Below are positions 12,401 through 23,209 of a DNA stretch of 64,000 nt, piece by piece. This DNA is from Bryopsis sp. KO-2023. Its lineage: Eukaryota > Chlorophyta > Ulvophyceae > Bryopsidales > Bryopsidaceae. The stretch's first letter is position 1, and each line of letters opens with the position of its first letter. The notes under the pieces were generated by a model. It saw only the letters and a program-made list of their open reading frames with translations, was not told where the DNA came from and did not search any database. The position numbers and the translations under genes are program-made. The stretch covers positions 3,534,001-3,598,000 of the forward strand of contig BSYQ01000009.1 of NCBI GenBank assembly GCA_030272585.1, given 5' to 3'.

Positions 12401-12787
12401 TCTTGGGCCCCAGCCCTCACTGCAGGACCGACTTACTCCGTCTTATTGCGCCATCCAGTAGACCTCCTCCAGCCATGGTCAGGTCTCGCCAACGAACAAT
12501 AACTCCACTGCCCCATACATTCAGCCACTTGTTTGGAGGGGACACATTCGAAGTTTTCTTTGAAATAATAACCGCAATGTTCATCCGCATCCCAAAGAAA
12601 GCACATTGATGGTTGTTCACGCCACCAAGTGTTCAAGTCCTTGTCAGTTCCTCCAGAGGTTCAGTCCTATTCGACCATTGTCTTCTTTTCTCTCACTGAC
12701 CTACTGGACAACTCAGCGTATCCACAAGTTCTTTCTTCCTTTGATGTGTTAATTTCTGTGGCTCCAGCCAACAGAAACTACCGTAGG

Positions 12788-13251
12788 CAGTGATAGGACT
12801 TTACGGTTACGGTCACCGTAACCGTACCGTAACGCCGTAACCGGACCGTAACCGGAGTACAATTTTCGTCGGAAAATCGTACTTTTACGGCCGTAACCGT
12901 AGCTCCGTACCGCTCCGTACCGCTCCGTACCGGACCGTAATGACCGTAACGGCCGTACCAACCGTAAACCGTAGAAAGTGACCCCCGCGGGGTCCCGCGA
13001 TTCCAAAGGAACCCAGGGGGATTCGAACCTGCGACCCTACAGACTGCAGCCTAACGCTTTAGCACTGAACCACACTACTTCACGATGATTTAGGGCCTGC
13101 CGTAGCTATACCGTACCTGTTCCGTACCGTAAAAACAGCATATTACTCCGGTTACGGTACGGAATTACGGCCGTAGTACGGTGACCGTAACCCGACCGTA
13201 ACCGGACCGGACCGGAGCCGGACCAAAAAATCGGCCCAAGTCCTATCTCTG
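12788..13251. mobile_element. Non-autonomous hAT-like DNA transposon (MITE) inside RE3
   Basis: The ends are 14-bp terminal inverted repeats with one mismatch: CAGTGATAGGACTT on the left and the complement of CAGAGATAGGACTT on the right. A perfect 8-bp target duplication ACCGTAGG flanks them (12780-12787 and 13252-13259). Eight-base duplications and CAG-starting inverted ends are the hAT hallmark. The 464-bp body has no coding capacity and is packed with degenerate CCGTAACCG and CCGTACCG motifs in both orientations, which could be transposase-binding subterminal repeats. A tRNA-like segment occupies the middle. Confidence 0.82.
13005..13085 (-). repeat. tRNA-like segment within the hAT element
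   Basis: On the minus strand the segment reads TGGTTCAGTGCTAA (A-box-like), then about 50 bases later GGTTCGAATCC (B-box). I cannot fold a canonical anticodon arm, so it is more likely a SINE head or tRNA relic than a working tRNA gene. Confidence 0.5.
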
Positions 13252-16200
13252 ACCGTAGGTGTTTGCCTCGCCTTTTAAATCAACCACTTGTGCAGTCGGC
13301 ATGCTGCATCAAGGTCCTTCGTCAATCCAATAGACAAAACTCGCCAACGATGTGCATTCTGCTCCATCGTATTAGAGGTGCAGACCGGAAGACATCTGAA
13401 TTTGTCGGGACTCACACAGGAGCCGGATCCTGTTGCCAGTCGACAATTCACCTCTGATATTCCTCCTTATATCCTCCGTAATATCTTGATATTCATCCGC
13501 TGATGCAGTCCATGTAAACACCGCGCGTACAACACAGGCTCGCGCTAAGCTTCCAGGGAGATACAACCGAATTCCATCCGGGATCTTTGCCTTTGCAGCG
13601 TATATTCGCGCCAAAGGTAGCTGCCGCGTTAAATCCAATATTGCCACACCAGAGTCCACATATATACATCCCTCCTTAAGATCTCATCCACCTCCTCTTT
13701 ACTAGTTCAGGCAACTAGCATCATCTCCTCCGTGAATTCAATGGGAATGGGTACCATGAGATGCCCAACGGTTTCCAGCCGTCCACATGGCTCCATCATA
13801 TTCACCACCTTAGAATTCTGCCTCAGCCAAACCACTGTAGGTTCTGACTGCCTTGACGTTGTTCACTGAGGTTCATATGATCCACCCATATTTTTCATTT
13901 GCGACACTATAGAGAAGAGGTGCCTGCAAACTACTTCCCCACAGAACTTTCATATTGGCCAGTCAGCACTTCTAGTTTTCACTTTCAGTTCACTCTGAAA
14001 TTGGCTCAATAAAAATATCACCACCGCCAAGGGAACACAAAGCTCACTAGTATATGGCAATTCTCATTCACCACATACGTCCATACTTCTCCCGAAACAC
14101 ATTGCGTAGGTCAATTGATACCTCTCTCGCTTGAGACTTCTTTCAACTCCATCCAGAAACAGTATTGTAGCACATCAGTCATGCTCCAGCCCCAACATAT
14201 ATCTTCCATCAATATATCTTTTAATCCCTGCTTGGTCCTTTGGCATGGATATCTTCCAGATTATTCTCCCGCCACCAATTGCAGTTTTCGGCTGTCCATG
14301 AGTATAAATTCTGTGCTTTACAAGCTCCACTCAACATAGAGGCTTGTTCCCTTTCAGGTTATACTCAGCTCCTAATCTTGTCTCCACCTGAGCTGTCGGT
14401 TCACCGATACGCGAGTGCACCGATAATATCCTTGAATGGCTGGTCCCTTCACAACTAACAATCAGCCATCACCTTTATCAATCTGTTTCTTGCGATAAGG
14501 TTCCATGTTTCCTCCACTTTTTCCATCAGTCCAAGTTCTTCAATCAGGCATCCACACTTGTATCCAATCCAACACACTCTTCTCATGTTTCCTTCTGTGG
14601 ATTAGCCTGATCACGCTTCAGCAATTTTTCTCTTTTTCACTTATCCTTCAATTGCTCTTCCAGCAGATGCAACTCCACACGTCTGTGGAACACCAATTCT
14701 GCCGGGTAAAAATTCCCTTTCTGTGATTTCACATATTTTCCACAGCCCATCTCCATTTCTTCATATATCTTGGACTGTCGACATCTTTTATACTCTTCTT
14801 GGCCTCAGAATGTAGGTCTTCTGATCATCCATCCATGGTAACATCTCAACAAGCTGTCGGATATTGCACGATCGCTACCATTCATTGGTTGCGTCTCTGC
14901 TCGTGTGGTAATCCACTCTTCATTGGTGTACTCCTCCAAGCACAAGGTAGCTTGGGATCTTCAGTCCAAAACAGCAAAATATGTTTACCCTATTCAGTCA
15001 GCTCTCTTTACTTCCACTGCTCATGGTTCATATTTGCTTTTTGCTGAATAGCTCCTCCATAACTCCTTTTTCACTTGCAATGTCTCCTCTTCCAACTCCA
15101 GCTCTGTAATGAGATTCCATCCTTTAAGTACTCATAATTTTCAGGCTTCTTCCATGATGTGATCATATTCCATTTCTATGAAAATAAAACAACATCTGCT
15201 GTCCATTTCTGTCCACAACTCTGAATAATAATCCAAAGATAGTTTCCAAATCCTTCAAGACTGTAAAACTCAGCATACTTTTGTTGTCCTGATCTTTGAT
15301 TGAACACATTCATAAACTTCTGCCCATCAGATACCTCACATCTGAAAATATGTGCAAATCTGCCAAAGCTTAACACTCCATTCTTCCTTTTCAATAGTCA
15401 CACTCAAATCGATTCATTTTGTCAGGAGATAAAATAAAATCCACTCCTTCAGCCTTCTGCCAGCCACAGCCAGCTTAAACTTTGACTACCTCAATCTTCC
15501 ACAATCAGTCTTATCCCTCTGTCAGGCAACATTCATTCTTGAATCCTGCTGGACTTCCTCCAGTCCCTTTCACTGACAGCATCTTCCAATATTCCTGCCA
15601 CTGCGTCCTTTCCCCTGGTACGTCCAGCCACACCCTGCGCAGCCAGTCGACCACTCCACCGACGGTGCCCCTTAGACCGACGTCGAACCACGATCCCCTA
15701 TCCCAAAACTCAGGGGATTCCAAATTTGGTGCTCTCCTGTATTCTCCTTCTGCTTTGGTCTTCAGAAACTCTACTATTCGCGTTTCTTTTCGCCAGCTCC
15801 TCGTCTCTCGATCCAGTCCAGATCCAGTCTAGTGTTTTAACCTCTCGCCACCAGTCGCAACACACTCCTGCCTTGCGCTGCAGGTCTTGAAACATCGTTG
15901 AATCCACGTCGACCCACAACAATCAGCCTCCAGACGAGACCATGTTCTCCAAACACTGGTCACTGGCCGTCACGTCGACAGTGCGCCACCTTTCCAACCT
16001 TCTGGCGCCGCCCTTAACGCTCTGGACGCTCGTCTGTAGTACAACTCGCCATTACTGCAGCGTTACACTTTTCAGGGCTGCAGGTTCACTCGACTGGTCT
16101 TCCTCCTCGACTCGCGACCGCCACAACCACTAGCACGACCTCCTTCCAGACCGTAGCTCTTTTCCAGCGTGGTTTTCCTGCGTGGTTGTAGTAGCACTTC

Positions 16201-16770
16201 TGCAGATCGTCGACCTCACACTTGGTCACACTTCTTTTAGTCGGCGCAGGGATCTCCGCCCTTGCTTCTGCACGCCTTAGGTCGAACGAACACCTTTCAG
16301 TCGCTTGCCTTGCGAGTAGGTTCACGCCACAGCACCACATAGCACCACAGCGCAACACTATAGGTTAACTTCACGTTTCTCCCTTTAGATCTCGAGTTCC
16401 ATCTTTTCCAGACTACAGATCTTTCTTCACAGACTCGTTCTCTTTCGACTCCAACTGGAACGAACTCACTTCTCGAGGTTTGCTGCGTCTTGAACTTGAC
16501 TTCGCGTTCACGATCGAAGCTCATAAGTCTTACAAGGTTCTGCTAGCTATTCCAGGCGCAAGAACATTCCAACTTCCACGTCGCTTATCCTATCGAAGTT
16601 GTGAGCGCACTCTATTGAGGTCGTTTCACCTCCCCAACGCTCCAGGGTCCTTTTTCCTTATCCGATCCACCCTAGGCACGCCCTTTAGGAAGGATGCTGG
16701 GCTGGATCCGCGCTTTTTCTCAGGGTTCTAGGGTCGAACACGAATACCCTAGCCCCGGCTCCGAAACCAT

Positions 16771-16965
16771 TGTAACGCGCGCCAGAAAACAAGGGGAAAC
16801 CCTCGACAGGGGGACACAAGGGTCGGAAACCAAAAACACAGTTGGATATTACAACACTAACCCTTCGTGGTTTATATACACTCCAGGTCAGTCATAGCTA
16901 CCATGTCCCTATGACGTACTCTCACGCCTTCGACATTTCACGATAAATAGTACTCAATCGTAACA
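16771..16965 (-). repeat. RE3 LTR (5' LTR in element orientation) with adjacent primer site
   Basis: Partner of 9243-9437. Its left neighbour (16757-16769) is the complement of TGGTTTCGGAGCC, the primer binding site, which sets the element's orientation as minus. Confidence 0.9.
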
Positions 16966-17085
16966 GTTCCGTCTGACGCCGGTGCAAGGGAGGCATCGGA
17001 CAGAAAGAAACAACCAGGGGTTGAAGGTGGGGATTACCTTCAAGACAGTTTTAATCCACTGGTAAATAATCACCACCTTAAGTTC

Positions 17086-20000
17086 ATGGGGTATGAGCTT
17101 AAGGGGCGGATAGGGGGAGTTTCAATCTCCGCTTATTTGGACTGTGGAGCTACGGAAAACTATGTAGCGCAGAAACTTGTGGATCGTTTGGGGTTAGAGT
17201 TCTCCTCGTGTAATAAGACCGTTTCGTTAGCCAACGGGTCTGTTTGCAATGTGGACAAACGATGCGGAAACATCAACATGCAGTTGGGCGGATACAAAAC
17301 CCAGTTTTCTGCGGATGTTTTTCCTCATCTCACATATGACATCGTGTTAGGGTTACCGTGGCTCATCGCCAATAACCCGTCCATAGACTTTGCACAGGGA
17401 ACTATCAACATTCGCCAAGGTCAAGGTTGGATAACAGTACCGGTAAAGGAAAGACCGACTGATTATCTTCAACTTGCGAATGAAACCACACCTCTCATCA
17501 CCCACAAGAATATATTCCGCTACATCAAGAAGCAAACTGAAGCCACGGATAGTTTGGCTTACTTGGTGGTGGTGCGTGAATCTGACCCCACGGATAGCAA
17601 CCATTTGATGCAATATCCGTATGAGGGGGTAACCGTTGATAGCCTTCAAACTTCAGCGGGCACCAACACACCACAAGAGACGGAGGTACCGAAGTTGCTG
17701 CATGATCAGATGCACCCGGATATCCGCTCTGTGGTGGAGGACTATAGCCACATTTTTCCAAAAGATCTCCCACCTGGCATACCACCCGTCCGCAAGGGTC
17801 ATGAATTTAAGATCGACCTTGAGGATGAGAGTATGAGCCCAATCCACCGTCCCCTGTACAAACTTTCTCCGGCTGAATTGGATGAAGTTCGGACACAAGT
17901 GGATTATCTCCTCGAGCAACGGAAGATTAGGCCGTCAGAGAGTCCCTGGGGAGCCCCCATACTCTTTGTCCCTAAGAAAGACGGCGGATTGCGGATGTGT
18001 GTTGATTACAGATGGATCAACCACTACACCATTAAAAACCGCTATCCACTTCCGCTCCCCGAAGAGTTAATGGACCGGCTCGCTAAAGCAAAGATCTACA
18101 CCAAGATCGACCTCCGCTCGGGCTACTGGCAATTTCCAGTCCGGCCAAAGGATACCCCAAAAACTGCATTCCGCACACGATACGGGCATTTCGAGTTCCT
18201 CGTTTGTCCCTTCGGAATGTCCAACTGTCCGGCCCAGTTTCAAACTATGGTGCAGGATTTGTTGGGGGAGTTTTTGGACCACTCTGTGGTTGTGTTCATT
18301 GACGACATTCTGGTGTTTTCCAATTCAGTGGAAGAACATGTCGATCATTTGAAACAGGTATTCGAGCGGTTACACAAACACAAGCTCTACGCGAAAGCGA
18401 GCAAGTGTGAAGTGGGGGTCAGCGAGACCGATTATCTGGGATATCATTTGTCAGGGAAAGGCCTGCAACCAATGAATGATAAAGTGCGGGCTATTCAAGA
18501 ATGGAAGGAGTTGAGCTCAGTTGGGGATGTGCGAAGTTTTCTGGGCATGGTATCTTACTATCGTAAGTTTATACCAGAGTTTGCGCGGATTACAGGACCC
18601 TTACATGATCTGATCAAAAAGAATCATGTGTGGACATGGGGGCCTATTCAGCGCGAAGCCTTCAGCAAACTCAAGCAAAAGATCACCCGCACCCCCATAC
18701 TTCTCCTACCCGATCCGCTTCTTAGGTACACCGTAATAACGGACGCATCAGGAACTGCATATGGAGCAGTTCTGTGTCAGGACCATGGAAAGGGGCTACA
18801 GCCAATAGCCTACCTTTCAAGACGATTAAAACCAGCTGAGACACGATATTCCGCATATGAGCGGGAGCTGGGGGCTGTAGCATATGCGCTCAGCCAATGG
18901 CGGCATTACCTCGAAGGAGCGCCTGGGGAGGTTACGGTTATGACAGACCATCAGCCGATAACCCACTTCATGACCCAAGCTAAAATGTCGCGGACACAAT
19001 CCCGATGGTACACGTCAGGGTACTTTGATTCCATAGGTCCAAAAATCGTCTATGTGCCTGGTAAAGCCAATGTACTGGCGGATGCGTTATCCCGAAGCCT
19101 TCCTGATTCACAGGATCAAATTCATGCTTTGTCCGCCTGGGTGGTGGATGAAGCGGATGCATGGAAGACCGCTATTGCAGCAGATCAAAAACTGCAGGCG
19201 GAAGTCGCGAAAATCCAAGCGGGTAAACCCACGAAACTTTCGTTCGAGGATGGCTGGTTGTATTATCAAGCAACTCCCACCTCAGACAAAGTACTAGTGG
19301 TTCCAAATGGATACCGGAAAAAGGTTATGGGGGAGTTCCATAATGTTCCGAGCGCTGGCCACGCAGGTGCCGCCCGGACATTGGATGTGCTACAGCGTTA
19401 CTACTGGTGGAAGGGAGTTGGAAAGGATGTCCAAGCATACGTACGGACATGTCCTGTCTGTCAGCGGACAAAAGCTGATACGACGAAGCAGAAAGGGCTT
19501 CTGCATCCACTTCCAATACCGACAACAAAGTGGGAACAGATCACCACCGACCTCGTGACTGATTTACCAAAGTCACGTGGGTTCACCGCCATCGCGGTAT
19601 TTGTTGATCGGTTAACCAAGTACGCCCGCTTTGCACCGTGCACAAAGGAAATAACCTCCCCGGAATATGCAAAGTTGTTTGTGGACAAAATATACAAACA
19701 CTACGGCCTTCCAAAAGTGATCATATCCGATCGAGACCCCAGATTCACAAGTTCGTTCTGGCGGTCTTTATTTTCACTTCTGGGAACCCAACTCCGAATG
19801 AGCACAGCCTACCACCCACAAACAGATGGGCAGTCAGAGGTTACTATTCGGGTGTTGGAAGACTTTTTGCGGCCTTATGTGGAGCGGTATCCAGACCGCT
19901 GGGTTGATTTCTTGGCGACAGCGGAATTTGCTGCCAACAACTCCCGCAATGTGTCAACCGGCTATGCCCCAGCACATTTGTTGTATGGGCAGCATATGGG

Positions 20001-20670
20001 CCAAATTACCGTGCAGAAAAAGTTAACGGCGAAAGAAGAGTCCGAAATGGCAACCGAAATGGTGAAACGAATGGACGAGCAACTGCAGCAGGCAAAGCAG
20101 CAGTATGCAACCGCACAAGAGCGGATGTGTGTCCAAGCGAACAAACGGCGGCGGGAAGTAATCTTCAAAGAAGGGGATGAAGTTTTGGTGCGGAGTGCAT
20201 TTATTCCGCTGCAATCCTTGCAAAAGATCCCACCAAAAATCCGCCGAAGGTTTGTCGGGCCATTCAAAGTGGACAAAGCGATATCCACAGTCGCTTATCG
20301 CCTGCAACTACCACCCCATTGGACTATTCATTCTACCTTCCATGTCTCCAAGCTGAAGGCATACAACCGCTTGTCAGAAGATGATGAGCGGGAGGTGGAA
20401 CCTCCCGAAGGGGAGTTGGTGGATGGCTCCATTGAATATGAGGTCGAGCGTATTCTGCGGGATCGAGGCACACCCAATCGTCGGGAGTACTTGATTCTGT
20501 GGAAGGGCTATGATTTGATGGAAGCCACCTGGGAGCCAGAAGCCCACCTGGCCAATGCCAGCGATATCTTGGCGGAGTATCTCAAGAACCGCACGCGCTT
20601 GCCGACCAAAGAGGAAATCCGCTCTAAGCGGGAAGAAAGGCGGACAAGGCGGCGGAAACAACCTCTTTAG
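17086..20670 (+). CDS. pol: RE2 Pol polyprotein (protease, RT, RNase H, integrase, chromodomain)
   Basis: The open frame is 1,194 residues. In order it shows a retropepsin-type motif (LDCGATENYV; Cys-Gly where DSGA is usual), the reverse transcriptase with KIDLRSGYWQFPV and the catalytic FIDDILVFS, an RNase H (VITDASGTAYGAVLCQD ... AYERELGAV ... TDHQPI), and an integrase with an HHCC zinc finger (HNVPSAGHAGAARTL ... CPVCQRTK). The catalytic core follows (TTDLVTDLPKSRG; SDRDPRFTSSFW; YHPQTDGQSE). A C-terminal chromodomain (YEVERILRDR ... LILWKGYDLMEATWEPE) places it among chromoviruses. Strand transfer by the integrase and copying by RT/RNase H are established for the family. The domains look complete. 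The ATG at 17086 may not be the true N-terminus, since Pol is normally made as part of a larger precursor. Confidence 0.93.
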   Translation: MGYELKGRIGGVSISAYLDCGATENYVAQKLVDRLGLEFSSCNKTVSLANGSVCNVDKRCGNINMQLGGYKTQFSADVFPHLTYDIVLGLPWLIANNPSIDFAQGTINIRQGQGWITVPVKERPTDYLQLANETTPLITHKNIFRYIKKQTEATDSLAYLVVVRESDPTDSNHLMQYPYEGVTVDSLQTSAGTNTPQETEVPKLLHDQMHPDIRSVVEDYSHIFPKDLPPGIPPVRKGHEFKIDLEDESMSPIHRPLYKLSPAELDEVRTQVDYLLEQRKIRPSESPWGAPILFVPKKDGGLRMCVDYRWINHYTIKNRYPLPLPEELMDRLAKAKIYTKIDLRSGYWQFPVRPKDTPKTAFRTRYGHFEFLVCPFGMSNCPAQFQTMVQDLLGEFLDHSVVVFIDDILVFSNSVEEHVDHLKQVFERLHKHKLYAKASKCEVGVSETDYLGYHLSGKGLQPMNDKVRAIQEWKELSSVGDVRSFLGMVSYYRKFIPEFARITGPLHDLIKKNHVWTWGPIQREAFSKLKQKITRTPILLLPDPLLRYTVITDASGTAYGAVLCQDHGKGLQPIAYLSRRLKPAETRYSAYERELGAVAYALSQWRHYLEGAPGEVTVMTDHQPITHFMTQAKMSRTQSRWYTSGYFDSIGPKIVYVPGKANVLADALSRSLPDSQDQIHALSAWVVDEADAWKTAIAADQKLQAEVAKIQAGKPTKLSFEDGWLYYQATPTSDKVLVVPNGYRKKVMGEFHNVPSAGHAGAARTLDVLQRYYWWKGVGKDVQAYVRTCPVCQRTKADTTKQKGLLHPLPIPTTKWEQITTDLVTDLPKSRGFTAIAVFVDRLTKYARFAPCTKEITSPEYAKLFVDKIYKHYGLPKVIISDRDPRFTSSFWRSLFSLLGTQLRMSTAYHPQTDGQSEVTIRVLEDFLRPYVERYPDRWVDFLATAEFAANNSRNVSTGYAPAHLLYGQHMGQITVQKKLTAKEESEMATEMVKRMDEQLQQAKQQYATAQERMCVQANKRRREVIFKEGDEVLVRSAFIPLQSLQKIPPKIRRRFVGPFKVDKAISTVAYRLQLPPHWTIHSTFHVSKLKAYNRLSEDDEREVEPPEGELVDGSIEYEVERILRDRGTPNRREYLILWKGYDLMEATWEPEAHLANASDILAEYLKNRTRLPTKEEIRSKREERRTRRRKQPL

Positions 20671-20991
20671 ATGATACAGATTGATATGGGGAAGGGAACG
20701 ATGGTTGATGTGTTGGTATCAGTTCACCCATAATCAAATACATCTAAGAGCGAGCTACAGAGAGCTGAGTCAAGATAGCGAGGGTAATATCAAAGCGGGC
20801 TAGAACCTTGGATGAGACGACACTCAGTAGAGGAAGTCTTCCATCAGTGACAAGTGAGTGACTCTATCACTTGTATAAACTAGCTAGGCTGCAACCCTCC
20901 AGCCCTATTTCGTCAAAAGTTTACGCCGAGCGCACTGAACCTTCAGAAGCAACCGCCACCAAAGCAGAACATTAAGCACATTTGCATAAAA

Positions 20992-22860
20992 ATGTCTGGA
21001 ACATCCGACCATTTGGAGCGACTCCGTCAGCAGAGGGATGAGTGGAAAACAAAGGCAGAGGCCTTGGAAACGGAGCTCGCAGAAGCCTTAGAATCTGGAA
21101 CTGAGGCGGTGGAATCACATGCAAATGTGGCGGCGGATTACGAAAAGTTACACAAGAAGCTTCAGGAGGGTGTGACAAAAAGAGATGAGCAGGAGGCGGA
21201 AATCTGTGAGCTGGCGGCGGAACTCCGGGAAACGAAGGAGGAAAGAACGGCGGAGAAAATTAAGCTGGAGGCGGATTGGACAGATCGATACCGGGCTCTT
21301 CAACAGCAGTTGAGTGATGCTCAAGTGAAAGCCCGCGGTGCGGAAGCGGAACTCAAGACCATCAAAAGGGAGTTATCCGCGAAAGAGGAAGAAAATTCCG
21401 CGAAGGATCAAACCATTTCCGCGCGGAATCAAGAAATTTCCGCGAAGACAAAGGAAATCAACCAGCTGACCACCGATCTAGCCCTCTCCCGGAAAACAGC
21501 CACCAAAGCTCAGGCGGATACTGAATGGTATCACAAGGAAAACAAGCAGCTCATCAGCGAGGCAGAGAAACGCTACAAGCACCTCGCCACGGTCCAAAAA
21601 GAATTGGCGGCCACAAAAGCAGCTCTCGCCAAGGCGGAGAAAGGAGACGATTTCTGCAGCAGCACGACCGCCCGTGTGTTGATGTCAGAACTCGTGGCGT
21701 CCAAAGTTGAGGTCAACCGGCTTCGGGCCAGCCTCATGGACATCCCTCAGTCACTCGCGAGCTTCTCACACGGACTCGTGGGAGTACGCCTGGACACCGC
21801 GAAAACGCAGGCGCAGTTGGTGAGAGATGGCCGGATAAAAGATCAGGTCGATATGCATAAGGTCAAGGAGATAACCATCACCAACGTAGACCTTACGAAG
21901 GCGCACAATTTGGACCAAGTGAACGACTGGTTGAGCCGGATAGACGGGGCAGCGGAGACTATCTCAAAGCAGTTGGCGAAACCACCCCAGAGTTCCCTTG
22001 ACGATGACGACAACGAAGAGGTCATAGCGGAAGAACCGACAGGTTCAAAACCACCGCTGAGCGCGGAGGACGCACAAACAAAAGCACTCGTCAAAGCAGC
22101 AATGCTCAAAGCACTTGCGGAGAAAAAGAAAGCAGCCGCGGAGAAAAAGGCGGCCGCGGAAAAACAAAAGGCGGACGCGGAGAAAACACATGCGGAGAAA
22201 AAGGCGGCTGCGGAAAAACAAAAGGCGGACGCGGAGAAAACACACGCGGACGCGGGAAAACAAAAGAAGGCGGACGCGGAGAAAAAGACAACCGCCGAAA
22301 CCAAGAAAGGGGAGCCGTCGACTCAGGCGGATGCGGAAAAAGTGAAGGAAGCGGAAAAAAAGGGCGCGGAGAAAAGCACCAAGCGGGGGAAGAAACGCAC
22401 ACGTGCGCAGGACGCGAAAGAGTTGCGTGCAGCGCTCAAGAAGATCAAAGGCACGCACGATCCAGCACTCGCGGGAACGAAGTGCTATTACTGCGCGGGA
22501 ACGCAACATGGTGTCGGGGTAAAAACCAGTTGTGGGGCACACTACGTTTGCCCTACACACTGGCCCCATCATCATGTAATGGATCGGGTCATCAATCGGT
22601 GGCTCGCGGATAAAAGTATCCGGCCGCTCGATATGACCGCGGAGCATCTTCGCCTCGGAAAACGTGCGGAGGATTTTCTTCCGCTCCCATCGCTTCCACC
22701 CCCGGATGCCACTGATCAGCTCACCTTACCATGTCAGGTGTGTCGGGTCAAATCCGCAGCCTTCCCTTCAAAAACCGGTGTCAAGGAGCTTGGATCCCGG
22801 CTGACATACATCCTACGAACGATGTGGGATCTCGAGGGCTTGGACTCGGATTCCGCTTAA
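20992..22860 (+). CDS. RE2 third ORF: coiled-coil protein with C-terminal Cys/His region
   Basis: This 622-residue frame lies between pol and the 3' LTR, where some Ty3/gypsy elements carry an envelope-like gene. It has no signal peptide or hydrophobic segment, so it does not look like an envelope. Residues 1-230 are a long predicted coiled coil rich in Glu, Lys and Ala. Residues about 360-470 are a Lys/Ala/Glu repeat array (AEKKAAAEKQKADAEK units). The C-terminal 150 residues hold paired Cys and His (CYYCAGTQHG, CGAHYVCPTHWPHHH, CQVCRVK) that could bind zinc. I do not recognise a family. The ATG context AAAATGTC is reasonable. A structural or nucleic-acid-binding role is a guess. The frame looks whole. 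Confidence 0.75.
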   Translation: MSGTSDHLERLRQQRDEWKTKAEALETELAEALESGTEAVESHANVAADYEKLHKKLQEGVTKRDEQEAEICELAAELRETKEERTAEKIKLEADWTDRYRALQQQLSDAQVKARGAEAELKTIKRELSAKEEENSAKDQTISARNQEISAKTKEINQLTTDLALSRKTATKAQADTEWYHKENKQLISEAEKRYKHLATVQKELAATKAALAKAEKGDDFCSSTTARVLMSELVASKVEVNRLRASLMDIPQSLASFSHGLVGVRLDTAKTQAQLVRDGRIKDQVDMHKVKEITITNVDLTKAHNLDQVNDWLSRIDGAAETISKQLAKPPQSSLDDDDNEEVIAEEPTGSKPPLSAEDAQTKALVKAAMLKALAEKKKAAAEKKAAAEKQKADAEKTHAEKKAAAEKQKADAEKTHADAGKQKKADAEKKTTAETKKGEPSTQADAEKVKEAEKKGAEKSTKRGKKRTRAQDAKELRAALKKIKGTHDPALAGTKCYYCAGTQHGVGVKTSCGAHYVCPTHWPHHHVMDRVINRWLADKSIRPLDMTAEHLRLGKRAEDFLPLPSLPPPDATDQLTLPCQVCRVKSAAFPSKTGVKELGSRLTYILRTMWDLEGLDSDSA

Positions 22861-23016
22861 GCACGCGGAATTCATCGACAGCATGAGAGAGCGAGAGAGC
22901 CAGAGCCAGAGATTCAGAGCCGGACAGAGACAGTTTTTCCTTGGGGGTTTTTCTTTTCTTTTCTTTTCTTTTCTTTTTCTTTCCTTTTGGGTTCTTCTAC
23001 GGGTGTGGACACCCTG

Positions 23017-23209
23017 TGGGGGGGGGGGGGCAGTAGTTGATACGTTGTCGCACTCATTTTGCAGTACGAGTGTGTAGTACGGGTTAGTACGGGTTCTAGG
23101 GGTTAAGTTCAGAGAGAACACCTTGTAAATTAATTCTCTGGTTTGTAGTGTGTGTGACCCCAGTCTCAACCTCAGCAACGACTTCACTAAAACCTACAGG
23201 GACCTAACA
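23017..23209 (+). repeat. RE2 3' LTR with preceding G-rich tract
   Basis: The LTR proper is 23038-23209, the same as 5217-5388. A run of G with flanking purines at 23017-23037 sits in the position of the polypurine tract that primes plus-strand DNA synthesis. About 50 bases of TTTTC repeats lie a little upstream (22940-22990). Confidence 0.85.

Larger units (their letters stand above)
9243..16965 (-). mobile_element. RE3: LARD-like LTR element nested in RE2
   Basis: Two 195-bp LTRs (9243-9437 and 16771-16965) differ at one position that I can see. They are flanked by a perfect 5-bp target duplication GTTCC (9238-9242 and 16966-16970) made of RE2 sequence. On the minus strand the LTR at 16771-16965 is followed by TGGTTTCGGAGCCG, the same primer site as in RE2, so the element reads right to left. 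The 7.3-kb interior has no long open frame and no recognisable gag or pol motif, which fits a large non-autonomous derivative mobilised in trans, possibly by an RE2-like element. A small hAT-like element sits inside it. It must be younger than RE2's insertion. Confidence 0.88.
5217..23209 (+). mobile_element. RE2: full-length Ty3/gypsy chromovirus with a third ORF, carrying nested RE3
   Basis: The two 172-bp LTRs (5217-5388, 23038-23209) appear identical and begin TGATACG and end CTAACA. The element is flanked by a perfect 5-bp target duplication GTAAG (5212-5216 and 23210-23214). Inside, in order, are a primer-binding-site-like motif, a gag gene (5891-8857), the inserted element RE3 (9243-16965), a pol gene with chromodomain (17086-20670), a third long ORF (20992-22860) and a G-rich tract before the 3' LTR. 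Without RE3 the element would be about 10.3 kb. The long open frames look whole; the one obvious interruption is RE3, between gag and pol. Identical LTRs imply a very recent insertion. Confidence 0.92.

Noticed and set aside
9438-16770. Genes inside RE3
   Set aside because: Frames are all under about 185 residues, overlap on both strands and show no domain or splice pattern.
20992-22860. Reading the RE2 third ORF as an envelope gene
   Set aside because: No signal peptide, membrane segment or fusion-peptide-like stretch is present.
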